From: Thermoplasmata archaeon
GTDB taxonomy: Archaea > Thermoplasmatota > Thermoplasmata > Thermoplasmatales > Thermoplasmataceae
Direction of reading: 5' to 3'
NCBI GenBank assembly: GCA_021846395.1
Contig: JAJZXB010000010.1
Coordinates: forward strand, 19,559 to 83,558
DNA length: 64,000 nucleotides
Position 1 is the stretch's first letter. Every line of letters starts with the position of its first letter. Below the pieces are notes generated by a model, which was not told where the DNA came from, made no database searches, and worked only from the letters and a program-made list of their open reading frames with translations. The position numbers and the translations under genes are program-made. This document shows positions 43,303 through 51,924 of the stretch, in pieces.

Positions 43303-44394
43303 ATGGTGGTGTATAATTACAACAATAAACCATTGCTCATATTTTATGAAACCACGAAAGCTTGTGATCTAGCGTGTAAACATTGCAGAGCATCTGCAAT
43401 AAAGGAGGGATTGCCAGATGAGATGTCCATTAATGAAAGTGTAAATTTTGTTAAATCAATAAAAAATTTTGGTAAACCCTATCCTATATTAATACTCACG
43501 GGCGGAGACGTCCTCAAAAAGAGGGGCATTGAGGATATATTACGAGCTGCAAAGGAAAGCAACATACACGTTTCAGCAAGCCCAGCTGTGACGGATTTGC
43601 TGGATGATAACGCCTTTTATACGTTGAAGAAGCATGGTGTGCTTTCCATATCCTTGAGCCTTGATGGAATGAAGGAAAGCAATAACTGGTTAAGAGGGTA
43701 TGACTGGGTGTATGATAAAACAATCAAGTCCATCGACCTTGCAAAAAAACACAATATGCCGGTACAGATCAACACTGTTGTTTTGAAAAAGAACATTATG
43801 GAGCTACCAGATGTACTTAAACTGATTCTGTTAAAAAATATCAAGACGTGGGAGGTTTTCTTTTTAATCAGAACTGGAAGGTCAATAGATTTTGAGGATT
43901 TAACACCTCTGGAATATGAAGATGTAAATCACTGGCTATATTATGTAACCTCCTATAATCTAATTATACGAACGGTAGAATCTCCCATATTCAGAAGAAT
44001 AGCATCCGAAAAGGAAACATATCATGGCACATCCTTATATAAAAATCTGATTAAAAAGACTCATGAACTGCTGGGTAAACCTGAGGGGAAACCATATGTT
44101 CATCTTGAAAAAACCAGAGATGGCAAGGGCATAATTTTTATTTCACATAATGGTGATGTTTATCCAAGTGGGTTTTTACCAACAGTAGTGGGTAACGTTA
44201 AAAAGGAGTCTATTGTAAATATATACCAGAATAACAATATCTTACAGAGATTGAGAGATTCCAGTAATCTCGATGGGTTTTGTGGTTCATGCGGGTATAA
44301 CGATGTTTGCGGGGGTTCACGTGCCAGAGCGTATTCTACATTCAAAGATATCTTCGAATATGATCCTGCCTGCATTAACACATATAATATATAG
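43303..44394 (+). CDS. Radical SAM/SPASM protein (TIGR04053-like)
   Basis: 363 residues. The radical SAM cluster is CDLACKHC at about residues 21-28; LTGGDVLKK, SISLSLDG, QINTVVLKKN follow. FFLIRTGRSI and VESPIFRRIA are typical of the TIGR04053 group, and the SPASM end has CGSCGYNDVCGG and a final C. Related proteins make modified peptides or haem (AhbC/D), so a specific role cannot be set. It stands alone. Confidence 0.82.
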   Translation: MVVYNYNNKPLLIFYETTKACDLACKHCRASAIKEGLPDEMSINESVNFVKSIKNFGKPYPILILTGGDVLKKRGIEDILRAAKESNIHVSASPAVTDLLDDNAFYTLKKHGVLSISLSLDGMKESNNWLRGYDWVYDKTIKSIDLAKKHNMPVQINTVVLKKNIMELPDVLKLILLKNIKTWEVFFLIRTGRSIDFEDLTPLEYEDVNHWLYYVTSYNLIIRTVESPIFRRIASEKETYHGTSLYKNLIKKTHELLGKPEGKPYVHLEKTRDGKGIIFISHNGDVYPSGFLPTVVGNVKKESIVNIYQNNNILQRLRDSSNLDGFCGSCGYNDVCGGSRARAYSTFKDIFEYDPACINTYNI

Positions 44395-44775
44395 TAACAA
44401 TTTTATAAATATTATTATGGATCAGAATTAAACGCTAAAACTACAACCTCTCAAGATTGGCATATATGAATTTTCTATTTGTATATTTTTTTTTATTATT
44501 TCAACTTATACAATGGTATTCAGAAAACTCATAAATGAATTATATTTCTTTCTAATGTCAAAATTCATTGGAATTATGCAGAGTTCTATATATAACATAT
44601 TTACAGGAAAGGGCATGTGCATACAAGGAACAGAAACAACATATTATTGCCATTATTATCGACATAATTAATTGGTAAAATTAAAGAAATAATTTAAAAT
44701 TAGCTGTTAGAATTTATAAATGTAATTATTCTATAATGAATTCAAAAAAGTAGTAACTAGCAGTTACGAATTAAA

Positions 44776-44850
44776 GTCTGTAGTGATTCAGCCAGCACCT
44801 GAAAGGCAGGTCAGATGATTAAAGCAGTAAATCCCCCACTCCTGAGACGA
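44776..44850. ncRNA. GC-richer structured segment: possible sRNA or IS right-end remnant
   Basis: Inside an AT-rich gap of 465 bases (44395-44859) is a GC-richer stretch. The plus strand has GTGATTC, CTGA, ATGATTA and CTGA in C/D-box-like order with a short GTC/GAC terminal stem. It also has a perfect hairpin ACCTG-AAAGG-CAGGT at 44797-44811. A C/D-box guide RNA is one reading; the alternative is a right-end remnant of an IS200/IS605-type element on the minus strand. The rest of the gap shows nothing I can support. Confidence 0.3.
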
Positions 44851-44859
44851 AGAATAATA

Positions 44860-45384
44860 TCACACAATGAGTTTGAGGTAAAAACCGGCTATCGTGACAA
44901 TTATTCCTATGCCAATCATTACCGACATCCAGAAAGGGGCTTTTCCAGATGTTGTTTTACTGATGAATAAACCCAAAATACCCAGTGATACATATGAAAA
45001 TGCCAGAGGTATTATTAAGTTATTCTTAATAATTAATGATGGAAATAGGGGTATAAGGGCTCCAAAAAAACTGCATATTGCTGCTATAATTGAGCCAACA
45101 AGCGATTCCCGAAATATTTCATTTCCTAATTTGCCTTTAAGTAAGTAGCTTGTGGATTTCAGATTTAATTGCTTAGCAATTCTGTGCAATTCTTCATTCA
45201 ACCCGGCATACTGGGCTATAAAATAGCTAAATGTTCCGGCAAACGCTGAACCAAATGATATTTTAATTGCCAGAAATGGATCTATACCGCTTCCGTTCAA
45301 TATACCACCTGATGCAAGAATCAATGCGGTTATAATTCCATCTGATAACCCTATGCTGGTGGGAAATAAAAATTTGATTTTCAT
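44860..45384 (-). CDS. VIT1/CCC1-family membrane protein
   Basis: 174 residues. Hydrophobic with four to five membrane helices: IGLSDGIITALILASGG at the N-terminus is the VIT1 signature, followed by an amphipathic middle (HRIAKQLNLKSTSY) and a C-terminal pair of helices. VIT1/CCC1 proteins move ferrous iron or manganese. In an iron-rich acidic habitat this would fit metal efflux or storage, but the context gives only a hint. Its start overlaps the stop of the DUF211 gene upstream by 4 nt, so the two are co-translated. Confidence 0.82.
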   Translation of the reverse strand: MKIKFLFPTSIGLSDGIITALILASGGILNGSGIDPFLAIKISFGSAFAGTFSYFIAQYAGLNEELHRIAKQLNLKSTSYLLKGKLGNEIFRESLVGSIIAAICSFFGALIPLFPSLIIKNNLIIPLAFSYVSLGILGLFISKTTSGKAPFWMSVMIGIGIIVTIAGFYLKLIV

Positions 45385-45647
45385 TTTATAATGTGTTTTC
45401 CTGTTAAAACTTCATCTATTGAATGAATTGCACATCCCATTTCTTCAATGGTTTTAATCAGATAATTGTAATTTATATCCATTCCTTCAACGATAATACT
45501 TGTACCCATTGTCTCCATATCCATTTCTGTAACCGTTATTTTAACGGCCTCTACGCCAGGTACTTCTTCTATTGAGCCAGCCAATTCAGTCAATGTAGGT
45601 CTGTTAAGACCCTTATCGACATCCAGTAAAATTCTTCTTAAATTCAT
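45381..45647 (-). CDS. DUF211 family protein
   Basis: 88 residues, a small ferredoxin-like alpha/beta domain: RRILLDVDKGLNRPTLTEL, VPGVEAVKITVTEMD and a C-terminal GCAIHSIDEVLTGK. DUF211 proteins are archaeal and are often next to VIT1-type transporters, as here; a regulatory or metal-binding role is guessed. First gene of the two-gene unit. Confidence 0.88.
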   Translation of the reverse strand: MNLRRILLDVDKGLNRPTLTELAGSIEEVPGVEAVKITVTEMDMETMGTSIIVEGMDINYNYLIKTIEEMGCAIHSIDEVLTGKHIIK

Positions 45648-45802
45648 AGCCTATTCTAACTCCCATTAAAGTTATTCATTTTCACTATCTGTAATATTAA
45701 TCACACATATTAAAATTTTATGAAATAAATTCGAAAACTGATTATTACATTCATTTTAACATGGATATAAATTATAAATATTTTAATGATATACATTAAA
45801 AA

Positions 45803-46426
45803 ATGATGAACACTGCAGATTACGTTAATGAATTTTTAACGGCTAATACTGATATTAAAAGGTTCCTGAGAATGGGAATAATCAATCAATCGGCTCTTGC
45901 AAGGATAATTATGAAAGAGTTTTCAATAAACAATTTCGATGCTGTTCTGGCAGCTATAAAAAGATTCAGGTTCAATTATCAGGAAATGGATTTAAAAATA
46001 GAGATATTGAAAAAATCAAATCTTGAAATGGCCATGGGTTTATCAATTATAGTTATAAAAAGGTCATATTCCAATCTCAAAATTATTACAAATATTATCA
46101 TCAATAGAAAAAAATTAAATTCGCTTAAAATTATAGATACAGGCGAGGGTTTCGCAATACTGGTTGAAGATGTCCTTCTTCCGGAAATCAAGCGCTATGT
46201 TCCTGTCGAACAGATTTTAAAAATAAACAACAATCTGGGTGAGCTTATAATTAAAAGCAACGAAATAATAGAAAGAGCAGCTGGCTTTGTTAACTACATA
46301 ACCTCACTTTTATCAGAAATGAATATCCTGCATATCATATCCTTCTATACTGATACCATAATAATACTGGAGAAACACAATCTTACAAGGGCTTTTAAAA
46401 TTATATCATCCAAAATAGGGAAATAA
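45803..46426 (+). CDS. ACT-domain regulatory-type protein
   Basis: 207 residues. The N-terminal about 60 residues are helical (INQSALARIIMKEFSI) and could bind DNA or another protein. Two ACT-like beta-alpha-beta units follow at about 75-130 and 145-205, the second with GFVNYITSLLSEMNILHIISFYTD, typical of ACT domains of aspartate-kinase type. ACT domains bind amino acids. No enzyme domain is visible, so it is probably a ligand-binding regulator. Confidence 0.6.
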   Translation: MMNTADYVNEFLTANTDIKRFLRMGIINQSALARIIMKEFSINNFDAVLAAIKRFRFNYQEMDLKIEILKKSNLEMAMGLSIIVIKRSYSNLKIITNIIINRKKLNSLKIIDTGEGFAILVEDVLLPEIKRYVPVEQILKINNNLGELIIKSNEIIERAAGFVNYITSLLSEMNILHIISFYTDTIIILEKHNLTRAFKIISSKIGK

Positions 46427-46488
46427 AAATTTAAGATATAATTACACTTAAAATGCATTATTTTTATAATAGAGAGATATACATAAAC

Positions 46489-47022
46489 ATGACCGATTAT
46501 GATGAAATAAATAATTTTCGAGAAATATATATTCCACTCGATAAGGTACTCAATGCCGTGAACGTAAAGGATGATGATGTTATTCTGGATATTGGAGCAG
46601 GAACTGGATTTTATGCTCATACATTTTCAAGTTATTTAAAGAATGGTATTTCGTATGCCATTGAAATTAATAAGGATGCTGTTAAAAATATTTTGAAGAT
46701 TATACCAAATAACAAAAATTTAAAAATAATTGAAAAAAATGTCTGCAAACTCGAGGTAAATGGGTTTAACAAGGTGTTCTTTTCCAATGTATTTCACGAT
46801 ATTGAATGCAGAGAATATATATTCAACCTAATGGAAAAAAATTCAATGAGACCATTGAAGGTTATATTAATTGAATTTAATGATAAATCCCCTGTTGGGC
46901 CGCCGCTTGATAGAAGAATTAGCCATGAAAAATTGAAAAATATATTTGAGGAAAAAGGATATAAATTTGAAAGTCATCATGACCTTGAATACAACTACAT
47001 AGATGTTTATTCTCTTGGATAA
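46489..47022 (+). CDS. Class I SAM-dependent methyltransferase
   Basis: 177 residues from ATG 46489 (an A/T box 24 bases upstream supports this over 46453). SAM-binding motif I is LDIGAGTGFYAHTF, followed by YAIEINKD (motif II) and NVFHDI. A normal small-molecule-type methyltransferase; substrate unknown. The next gene overlaps its 3' part only if an early start is used. Confidence 0.82.
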   Translation: MTDYDEINNFREIYIPLDKVLNAVNVKDDDVILDIGAGTGFYAHTFSSYLKNGISYAIEINKDAVKNILKIIPNNKNLKIIEKNVCKLEVNGFNKVFFSNVFHDIECREYIFNLMEKNSMRPLKVILIEFNDKSPVGPPLDRRISHEKLKNIFEEKGYKFESHHDLEYNYIDVYSLG

Positions 47023-47059
47023 AAATATAAATAAAATGGATGAATCAAATGGTGATAAA

Positions 47060-47305
47060 ATGAGCGAAGACAATATGGGAAATAGAAACTCAATTAAGCC
47101 CTTGCCTGCAAAGAATATGATAAACGATCCTTCAAGAAAAAAAATAGGCGCTGAAAAATCAAAAGTTAGAGGTAAAAAAGAAACAATTATAGAGCCAGCA
47201 AATAATATTAATATAAATGTATTTGGAAAGGAATGTGATAAAACCATAATAAAAAAGAGGTCAGTGGATAATAAAGATAGAAATTACTTTGGCATAAAAA
47301 AATGA
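47060..47305 (+). CDS. Small basic protein of unknown function
   Basis: 81 residues from ATG 47060, 5 nt after GGTGA, chosen over 47003 and 47036. Rich in lysine and asparagine, without a clear fold; it reads MSEDNMGNRN to the end DRNYFGIKK. No domain recognised. Probably transcribed with the methyltransferase upstream. Confidence 0.5.
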   Translation: MSEDNMGNRNSIKPLPAKNMINDPSRKKIGAEKSKVRGKKETIIEPANNININVFGKECDKTIIKKRSVDNKDRNYFGIKK

Positions 47306-47359
47306 TTTTTGTATACATATTTTCTACACAAAAAAAATATAAGAAATAGTTATAACCTG

Positions 47360-47719
47360 ATGATAACAATGGCAATGTGTGTAATGTATAACCTAAAGTT
47401 AAAGGATATTCATCCATCAACAATTTGTGTATTACTGTCAAAATTTGAGGATTCATTTAGTGCCCTATTGGATGTAATCACATCGCCTCTTCCAGAGGAA
47501 AGTCTTGAGGAATTTATTGAAAGCTATGCCAGAACGGATGAAATAATGCCAGAAGATAAAACCGTGGGATTTGTGATAGTAAATAAAGGCAAAAAAGTTG
47601 TGTCCATGACATTCACACAGAATATTGGAATATCAAAAACAAATGTGAATAAAATTATGGAAAAATATAAACAAATTGGTTTTAAAACAGAAGCAGAATT
47701 TCCAAATACCCCTTATTGA
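47360..47719 (+). CDS. Unknown small protein
   Basis: About 119 residues from ATG 47360; alternative ATGs exist at 47309 and 47369. The sequence is mildly acidic with a likely alpha/beta fold (FEDSFSALLDVIT, GFVIVNKGKKVVSMTFTQ, MEKYKQIGF). No family recognised. The C-terminus is soluble. It may be co-transcribed with the preceding small gene. Confidence 0.45.
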   Translation: MITMAMCVMYNLKLKDIHPSTICVLLSKFEDSFSALLDVITSPLPEESLEEFIESYARTDEIMPEDKTVGFVIVNKGKKVVSMTFTQNIGISKTNVNKIMEKYKQIGFKTEAEFPNTPY

Positions 47720-47765
47720 AGATAATTATAAAAAACAAGAATCATTTTTAAGTTTTATTAACCTG

Positions 47766-48320
47766 TTAATTTTTATCCCTTAGTAACTTGATAAATGCGC
47801 GCATCCATTCGGGATGATCTGGCCATGCCCTGGCCGATACAAGATTCCCATCGACAACCGCAGCGCTATCAATAAATTCTCCTCCGGCCATGGCAACATC
47901 AGGTTTCAGAGCGGGATATGCGGCTGTTTTTCTTCCTTTCAGTACACCAGCAACTGCAAGTCCCAGTGGAGCGTGGCATAGTTCAGCCACTGGTTCATTG
48001 TGGGCGAAGAAATATTTCACAATTCTGATAAAATCCAAATCATTTCTTATATATTCTGGAGCTCTTCCCCCGGGTATGATCAAAGCATCATATTTTGACG
48101 GGTCAACATCCTTAAAGGCAATGTCCGCCTGAATTTTGTATCCCAATTTTTCAGTATATGTATCAAAGCCATCCTCAAAATCATGCACAACCAGTTGTAT
48201 TTTTTTCTTTTCAGGTGCAGCCACCTCTACATCAAAGCCCTCCTCTTTCATTCTTTGTAAAGGATACATAACCTCAAGCGATTCACCTGCATCTCCTGTT
48301 AAAATTAATATTTTTGCCAT
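47766..48320 (-). CDS. DJ-1/PfpI family protein
   Basis: 184 residues from ATG 48320 (MAKILILTGDAGESLEV); the 17 residues before it in the frame lack family similarity. GESLE has the conserved acidic residue, and the nucleophilic cysteine is in AELCHAPLGLA (the usual CHG becomes CHA). GGRAPEYIRN is conserved. PfpI/DJ-1 proteins act as glyoxalases/deglycases or chaperones against carbonyl damage. The gene appears GC-richer and uses codons less AT-biased than its neighbours. Confidence 0.9.
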   Translation of the reverse strand: MAKILILTGDAGESLEVMYPLQRMKEEGFDVEVAAPEKKKIQLVVHDFEDGFDTYTEKLGYKIQADIAFKDVDPSKYDALIIPGGRAPEYIRNDLDFIRIVKYFFAHNEPVAELCHAPLGLAVAGVLKGRKTAAYPALKPDVAMAGGEFIDSAAVVDGNLVSARAWPDHPEWMRAFIKLLRDKN

Positions 48321-48428
48321 ATTTATCATATAAGATACGAATTCCTCATATATAAATATTATTTTTAACATTAATCGTATAAAAAGTATATTTTAATCCA
48401 GACGATTATAATCTATTTTCTAATAAAT

Positions 48429-48674
48429 TCAATACATTGTTAAATTAAATCTCCTATCGATTTCTTCATATTTCTCTCTTGAGTCTATTTTGAGAATTTT
48501 CGTTAATTTTTCCATATATTTTTCAGGAGTTTGATCATATACTTCACGCCACAGGATTAATCTCTTCTTGCCATCATCATATAATACTGTTTCCCCAAAT
48601 TTTTGGAGGCAATGAATGCATTCAGCAGCGCCCAATTCATCATCTACATCCTTAAAACAATCAAGATAATTCAT
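48429..48674 (-). CDS. Unknown small protein at the end of the nuo operon (second)
   Basis: 81 residues. It has a CxxC pair in ECIHCLQKF, a charged middle (DDGKKRLILWREVY) and a helical end (KYMEKLTKILKIDS). It overlaps the gene before it by 4 nt (ATGA), so it is translated with it. Function unknown; a small metal-binding or assembly factor is possible but not shown. Confidence 0.6.
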   Translation of the reverse strand: MNYLDCFKDVDDELGAAECIHCLQKFGETVLYDDGKKRLILWREVYDQTPEKYMEKLTKILKIDSREKYEEIDRRFNLTMY

Positions 48675-49009
48675 ATATCATTGCACCTCTTTGAGTCAAA
48701 TTCAGGATATTTGATATTATACCGATTTTTAGCATATATTACATAATCCATCAGGGAATTCATATATTCATCGTAATTTTCAATATTTTTAAGAAAGCTG
48801 TGCTTCATATTTTTTAAATAGTACCCAAGTTCATCCGTTGTTATTTCATTTTTTATTGTTTTTAATAGCATACTTACCATTTCAGTTCTGCGTTTCCATT
48901 TTTTTTCTGTGTATATCTTTAAATTTTTTTCAAGAATATCGTATGCGTCATCCAAATCCCCCTGAATAATTGCACTTTTAAATATTTCAACCACATCATT
49001 TATATTCAT
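48671..49009 (-). CDS. Unknown helical protein at the end of the nuo operon (first)
   Basis: 112 residues, mainly alpha-helical and charged: DVVEIFKSAIIQGDLDDAYDILEKNLKIY, then KKWKRRTEMVSMLLKTIK. It follows nuoN by 9 nt with a GGTGG ribosome-binding site, so it belongs to the same transcript as the complex I genes. No homologue recognised; perhaps a small soluble partner. Confidence 0.6.
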   Translation of the reverse strand: MNINDVVEIFKSAIIQGDLDDAYDILEKNLKIYTEKKWKRRTEMVSMLLKTIKNEITTDELGYYLKNMKHSFLKNIENYDEYMNSLMDYVIYAKNRYNIKYPEFDSKRCNDI

Positions 49010-49018
49010 TTAACCACC

Positions 49019-50425
49019 TCAAATTGCTGCTATTCCAATCAAATATGTATATATAAAGAATAATACGCCAAGGGCTATCGTAATCGCTGCTGTAGCAAAT
49101 AAAGGATACTTAACTGAAGGTGCCAGATTAAATTCATTATCACTTTCAGATACATAGGAATTCAATATTATCCTGAAATAGTAGAATACCGATATAACGC
49201 TATTCAATATTGCTATAACTGCCAGCCACCAGAGACCCCCAACTATAAGGGAAAAGAATAGAAAATATTTTGCAAGAAATCCGCCAGTTAACGGGATACC
49301 TGTAAGAGAGAGCATGAATATCCACAAGGAAAAAGCAGATAATCTTGATTTCTTTGAAAGGCCATCCAGATCCTCTATCATTATCTTGTCTTTTTTTATT
49401 AAATTCATGGCAATGTATGCCCCACCCTGCATAAATATATATACAACTGCATAGAACATGGCTGATGCAATTCCAAACCGGATAAATGTTGATTTTGGTA
49501 TAACATTTGCGGGAAAATATGAAAAGCCTATCAGTGCAAATACCAGAACCATGTATCCAGCCTGGGCAACGCTAGAATATGCGAAAATTCTCTTTAAATT
49601 ATTCTGTGATAGTGCAGAAAGGTTTCCATAGGTCATTGTCAATATTCCAAGTATTGAAAAGAAATAAAACACGTAATTATAGTCGTGAACAAAACCGAGG
49701 TAGAGTATTTTTAATAAAATCATATATGCAAGTATTTTCCCTCCTGTTGATAAAAAGGCTGAGATTGAGTTTGGTGCCCCATCATATGTATCAATAGCCC
49801 ATTGCTGCATAGGGAATATTGCCAGCTTAAAACCAAATCCAATTATGATAAAAACAAGGGCAAGTAGCAAACCCTCACTGTAAAATATTTTTCCAACTGA
49901 AAATAGATCAAATGTTTTTGTTGCCAGATAAAAGAAAGATATACCAAGAATGTTGAATGATGTTCCAAGTGTACTTATAATAAAATATTTTAATGACCCT
50001 TCAAGATTTCTTCTTGTTCTGTTGAATGCAACAAGCACATATGTTATTACGCTTACGCCTTCAAAGGATACAAAAAGTACAATAAGATTGTATGTAAATG
50101 CCGCTATTAGCATACTCAACGTCATAAACAGGGTAAGAGCATAAAAAACATCGTATCTGCCCTTTATATCATTCATAGCGGGCACTATTATTAGAAGGGT
50201 TGATGCAATAAAAATCAACGCCCAATAACTGTCAAATGAGTTGAAACTCATTGTAAGTATATTGTAGTTTTTTGTTCCAGCAAGTACCAGCAAAAATGAT
50301 ACTATAAGTGCAAGTGATGTGAACCCAGCCAGAATTTTTTTGTTGTTGTTTTTTATACCAATAGCAAGAGATATAAATCCGGAAATACCAAGCACAATAA
50401 TAGAGTAAAAATATTCGTAATTCAT
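49019..50425 (-). CDS. nuoN: NADH-quinone oxidoreductase-like subunit N
   Basis: 468 residues, about 14 membrane helices. It has the antiporter-family pattern: conserved lysine in helix 7-8 region (FKLAIFPMQQWAIDTYDGAP) and SGGKILAYMILLK. One of the three Mrp-like proton-pumping subunits. Last nuo gene in order, overlapping nuoM by 4 nt. Confidence 0.93.
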   Translation of the reverse strand: MNYEYFYSIIVLGISGFISLAIGIKNNNKKILAGFTSLALIVSFLLVLAGTKNYNILTMSFNSFDSYWALIFIASTLLIIVPAMNDIKGRYDVFYALTLFMTLSMLIAAFTYNLIVLFVSFEGVSVITYVLVAFNRTRRNLEGSLKYFIISTLGTSFNILGISFFYLATKTFDLFSVGKIFYSEGLLLALVFIIIGFGFKLAIFPMQQWAIDTYDGAPNSISAFLSTGGKILAYMILLKILYLGFVHDYNYVFYFFSILGILTMTYGNLSALSQNNLKRIFAYSSVAQAGYMVLVFALIGFSYFPANVIPKSTFIRFGIASAMFYAVVYIFMQGGAYIAMNLIKKDKIMIEDLDGLSKKSRLSAFSLWIFMLSLTGIPLTGGFLAKYFLFFSLIVGGLWWLAVIAILNSVISVFYYFRIILNSYVSESDNEFNLAPSVKYPLFATAAITIALGVLFFIYTYLIGIAAI

Positions 50426-51924
50426 ATTAATCCCCCCAGATGCGCAGCATAAATGCTTAGCAGTTTAAAAAATAGCGTGGGGTATACGCCCACAAATATG
50501 GATGATATTAAAATAAAAAATAGAATTGTAAATTCACTCCTATTCAAGTCCTTTAAAGGTCCAAGTTTCTCGTTATAAAATCCAAAAAGAGAGCGCTGGG
50601 CAGCCCATATTAAATATGCAGCTATCAGTATAAGGCCAAAAACTATTATTATTGTAAAAAGTCCTATAGTTTGGAATGAGGATACTGTGATGGAAAACTC
50701 TCCAATAAATCCTGCAAGAGTAGGCATTCCAAGGGATGCCAGAATGGATGCAAGGAAAAATGTAGATGCCCGTGGCATTTTATGATATAACCCCCTTAAA
50801 CCATATATTTCCATTGTATTGGTTCTTTTGTAAATAAAATATAAGGCCGAAAATGCAAGGGAGGCAACAAAAACATGTGCAAATGTTTGAAACATCCCTC
50901 CTGATAAATCAAAAACCCTGACATACCCTGTTGACAGTACTGATGTTCCAAAGGCTATTGTGACAAATGACATTTCTGATGCACTGGTATATGCAATCAT
51001 TCTTTTTAAATTGGTCTGAAACATGCCAACAAGGCCAAAATAAACCAGGCTAATAAGGCCAAGTATTATGATGAAATATATCAGAACCCGTGGGAATAAT
51101 CCGGTTACTGGATACATTATGCCAAGAAGGCCATAACCTGCCATTGTTACAAGGCCTCCTGAAAGCATAACTGTTCCGGAAAATGGAGATGATGTATATG
51201 TATCCGCCAGCCATGAATGTAATGGAAATGAGGGTAATTTAATGAAAAATGCCAGAAGAAAACCAAAGAATGAAAAGTAGAGGGCAAATAATGGTATGGC
51301 ACTCTGAAATGAAAGTGACATTAAATCTGCGATCTGGAATGTAAATATGCTGTATTTTATGAAGTAGTATGTTGATAGAGTGAATATGGACAGAAGGAGA
51401 AAAAGAGATCCAATATGCGTGTATATGAAAAATTTAATTGAAATTTTTTCCTTATCCACTGATCCATATCTTGAAATCAAAAAGAATATGGGAACAAGCA
51501 CAATTTCCCAGAATATGAAGAAGAAGAGGAAGTTTCTCATTGCAAATAACCCGGCCAAACCATATCCTGTAAACATTAGAAGCCCAAAAAATATTCCGCC
51601 CTTTTCCCTATCTCCTATTACTATTGAAAATATTGACACAATCAGTGCCGTTATTATAAGTAGATCGGTAAAACCAGTTAAACCGAGTGAGAAGTTAATA
51701 TTAACGGTAATGGACTTATTGCTCGATGTAAAACTTGCTAGTAGAAAGTTATATTTTGATATTATTTGACCATTATAGTTATAAAATTTCACAAATGAAT
51801 ATGCCACAAAGAATACTGTCAATAGACCAAGCGCAATCAGGGAAAACCGTTTTGAGTTTTTCCCCATAAAAAAGCTAACGATTACAGCAATCAGAAACAT
51901 TATAAAAAAGAATAAAAGTAACAT
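50422..51924 (-). CDS. nuoM: NADH-quinone oxidoreductase-like subunit M
   Basis: 500 residues, about 14 membrane helices. Contains EIVLVPIFFLISRYG, KLPSFPLHSWLADTYTSSP and the SGGLVTMAGYG segment with conserved charged residues in the membrane. Mrp antiporter-like proton channel subunit, in the operon between nuoL and nuoN, overlapping both by a few bases. Confidence 0.95.
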   Translation of the reverse strand: MLLLFFFIMFLIAVIVSFFMGKNSKRFSLIALGLLTVFFVAYSFVKFYNYNGQIISKYNFLLASFTSSNKSITVNINFSLGLTGFTDLLIITALIVSIFSIVIGDREKGGIFFGLLMFTGYGLAGLFAMRNFLFFFIFWEIVLVPIFFLISRYGSVDKEKISIKFFIYTHIGSLFLLLSIFTLSTYYFIKYSIFTFQIADLMSLSFQSAIPLFALYFSFFGFLLAFFIKLPSFPLHSWLADTYTSSPFSGTVMLSGGLVTMAGYGLLGIMYPVTGLFPRVLIYFIIILGLISLVYFGLVGMFQTNLKRMIAYTSASEMSFVTIAFGTSVLSTGYVRVFDLSGGMFQTFAHVFVASLAFSALYFIYKRTNTMEIYGLRGLYHKMPRASTFFLASILASLGMPTLAGFIGEFSITVSSFQTIGLFTIIIVFGLILIAAYLIWAAQRSLFGFYNEKLGPLKDLNRSEFTILFFILISSIFVGVYPTLFFKLLSIYAAHLGGLI

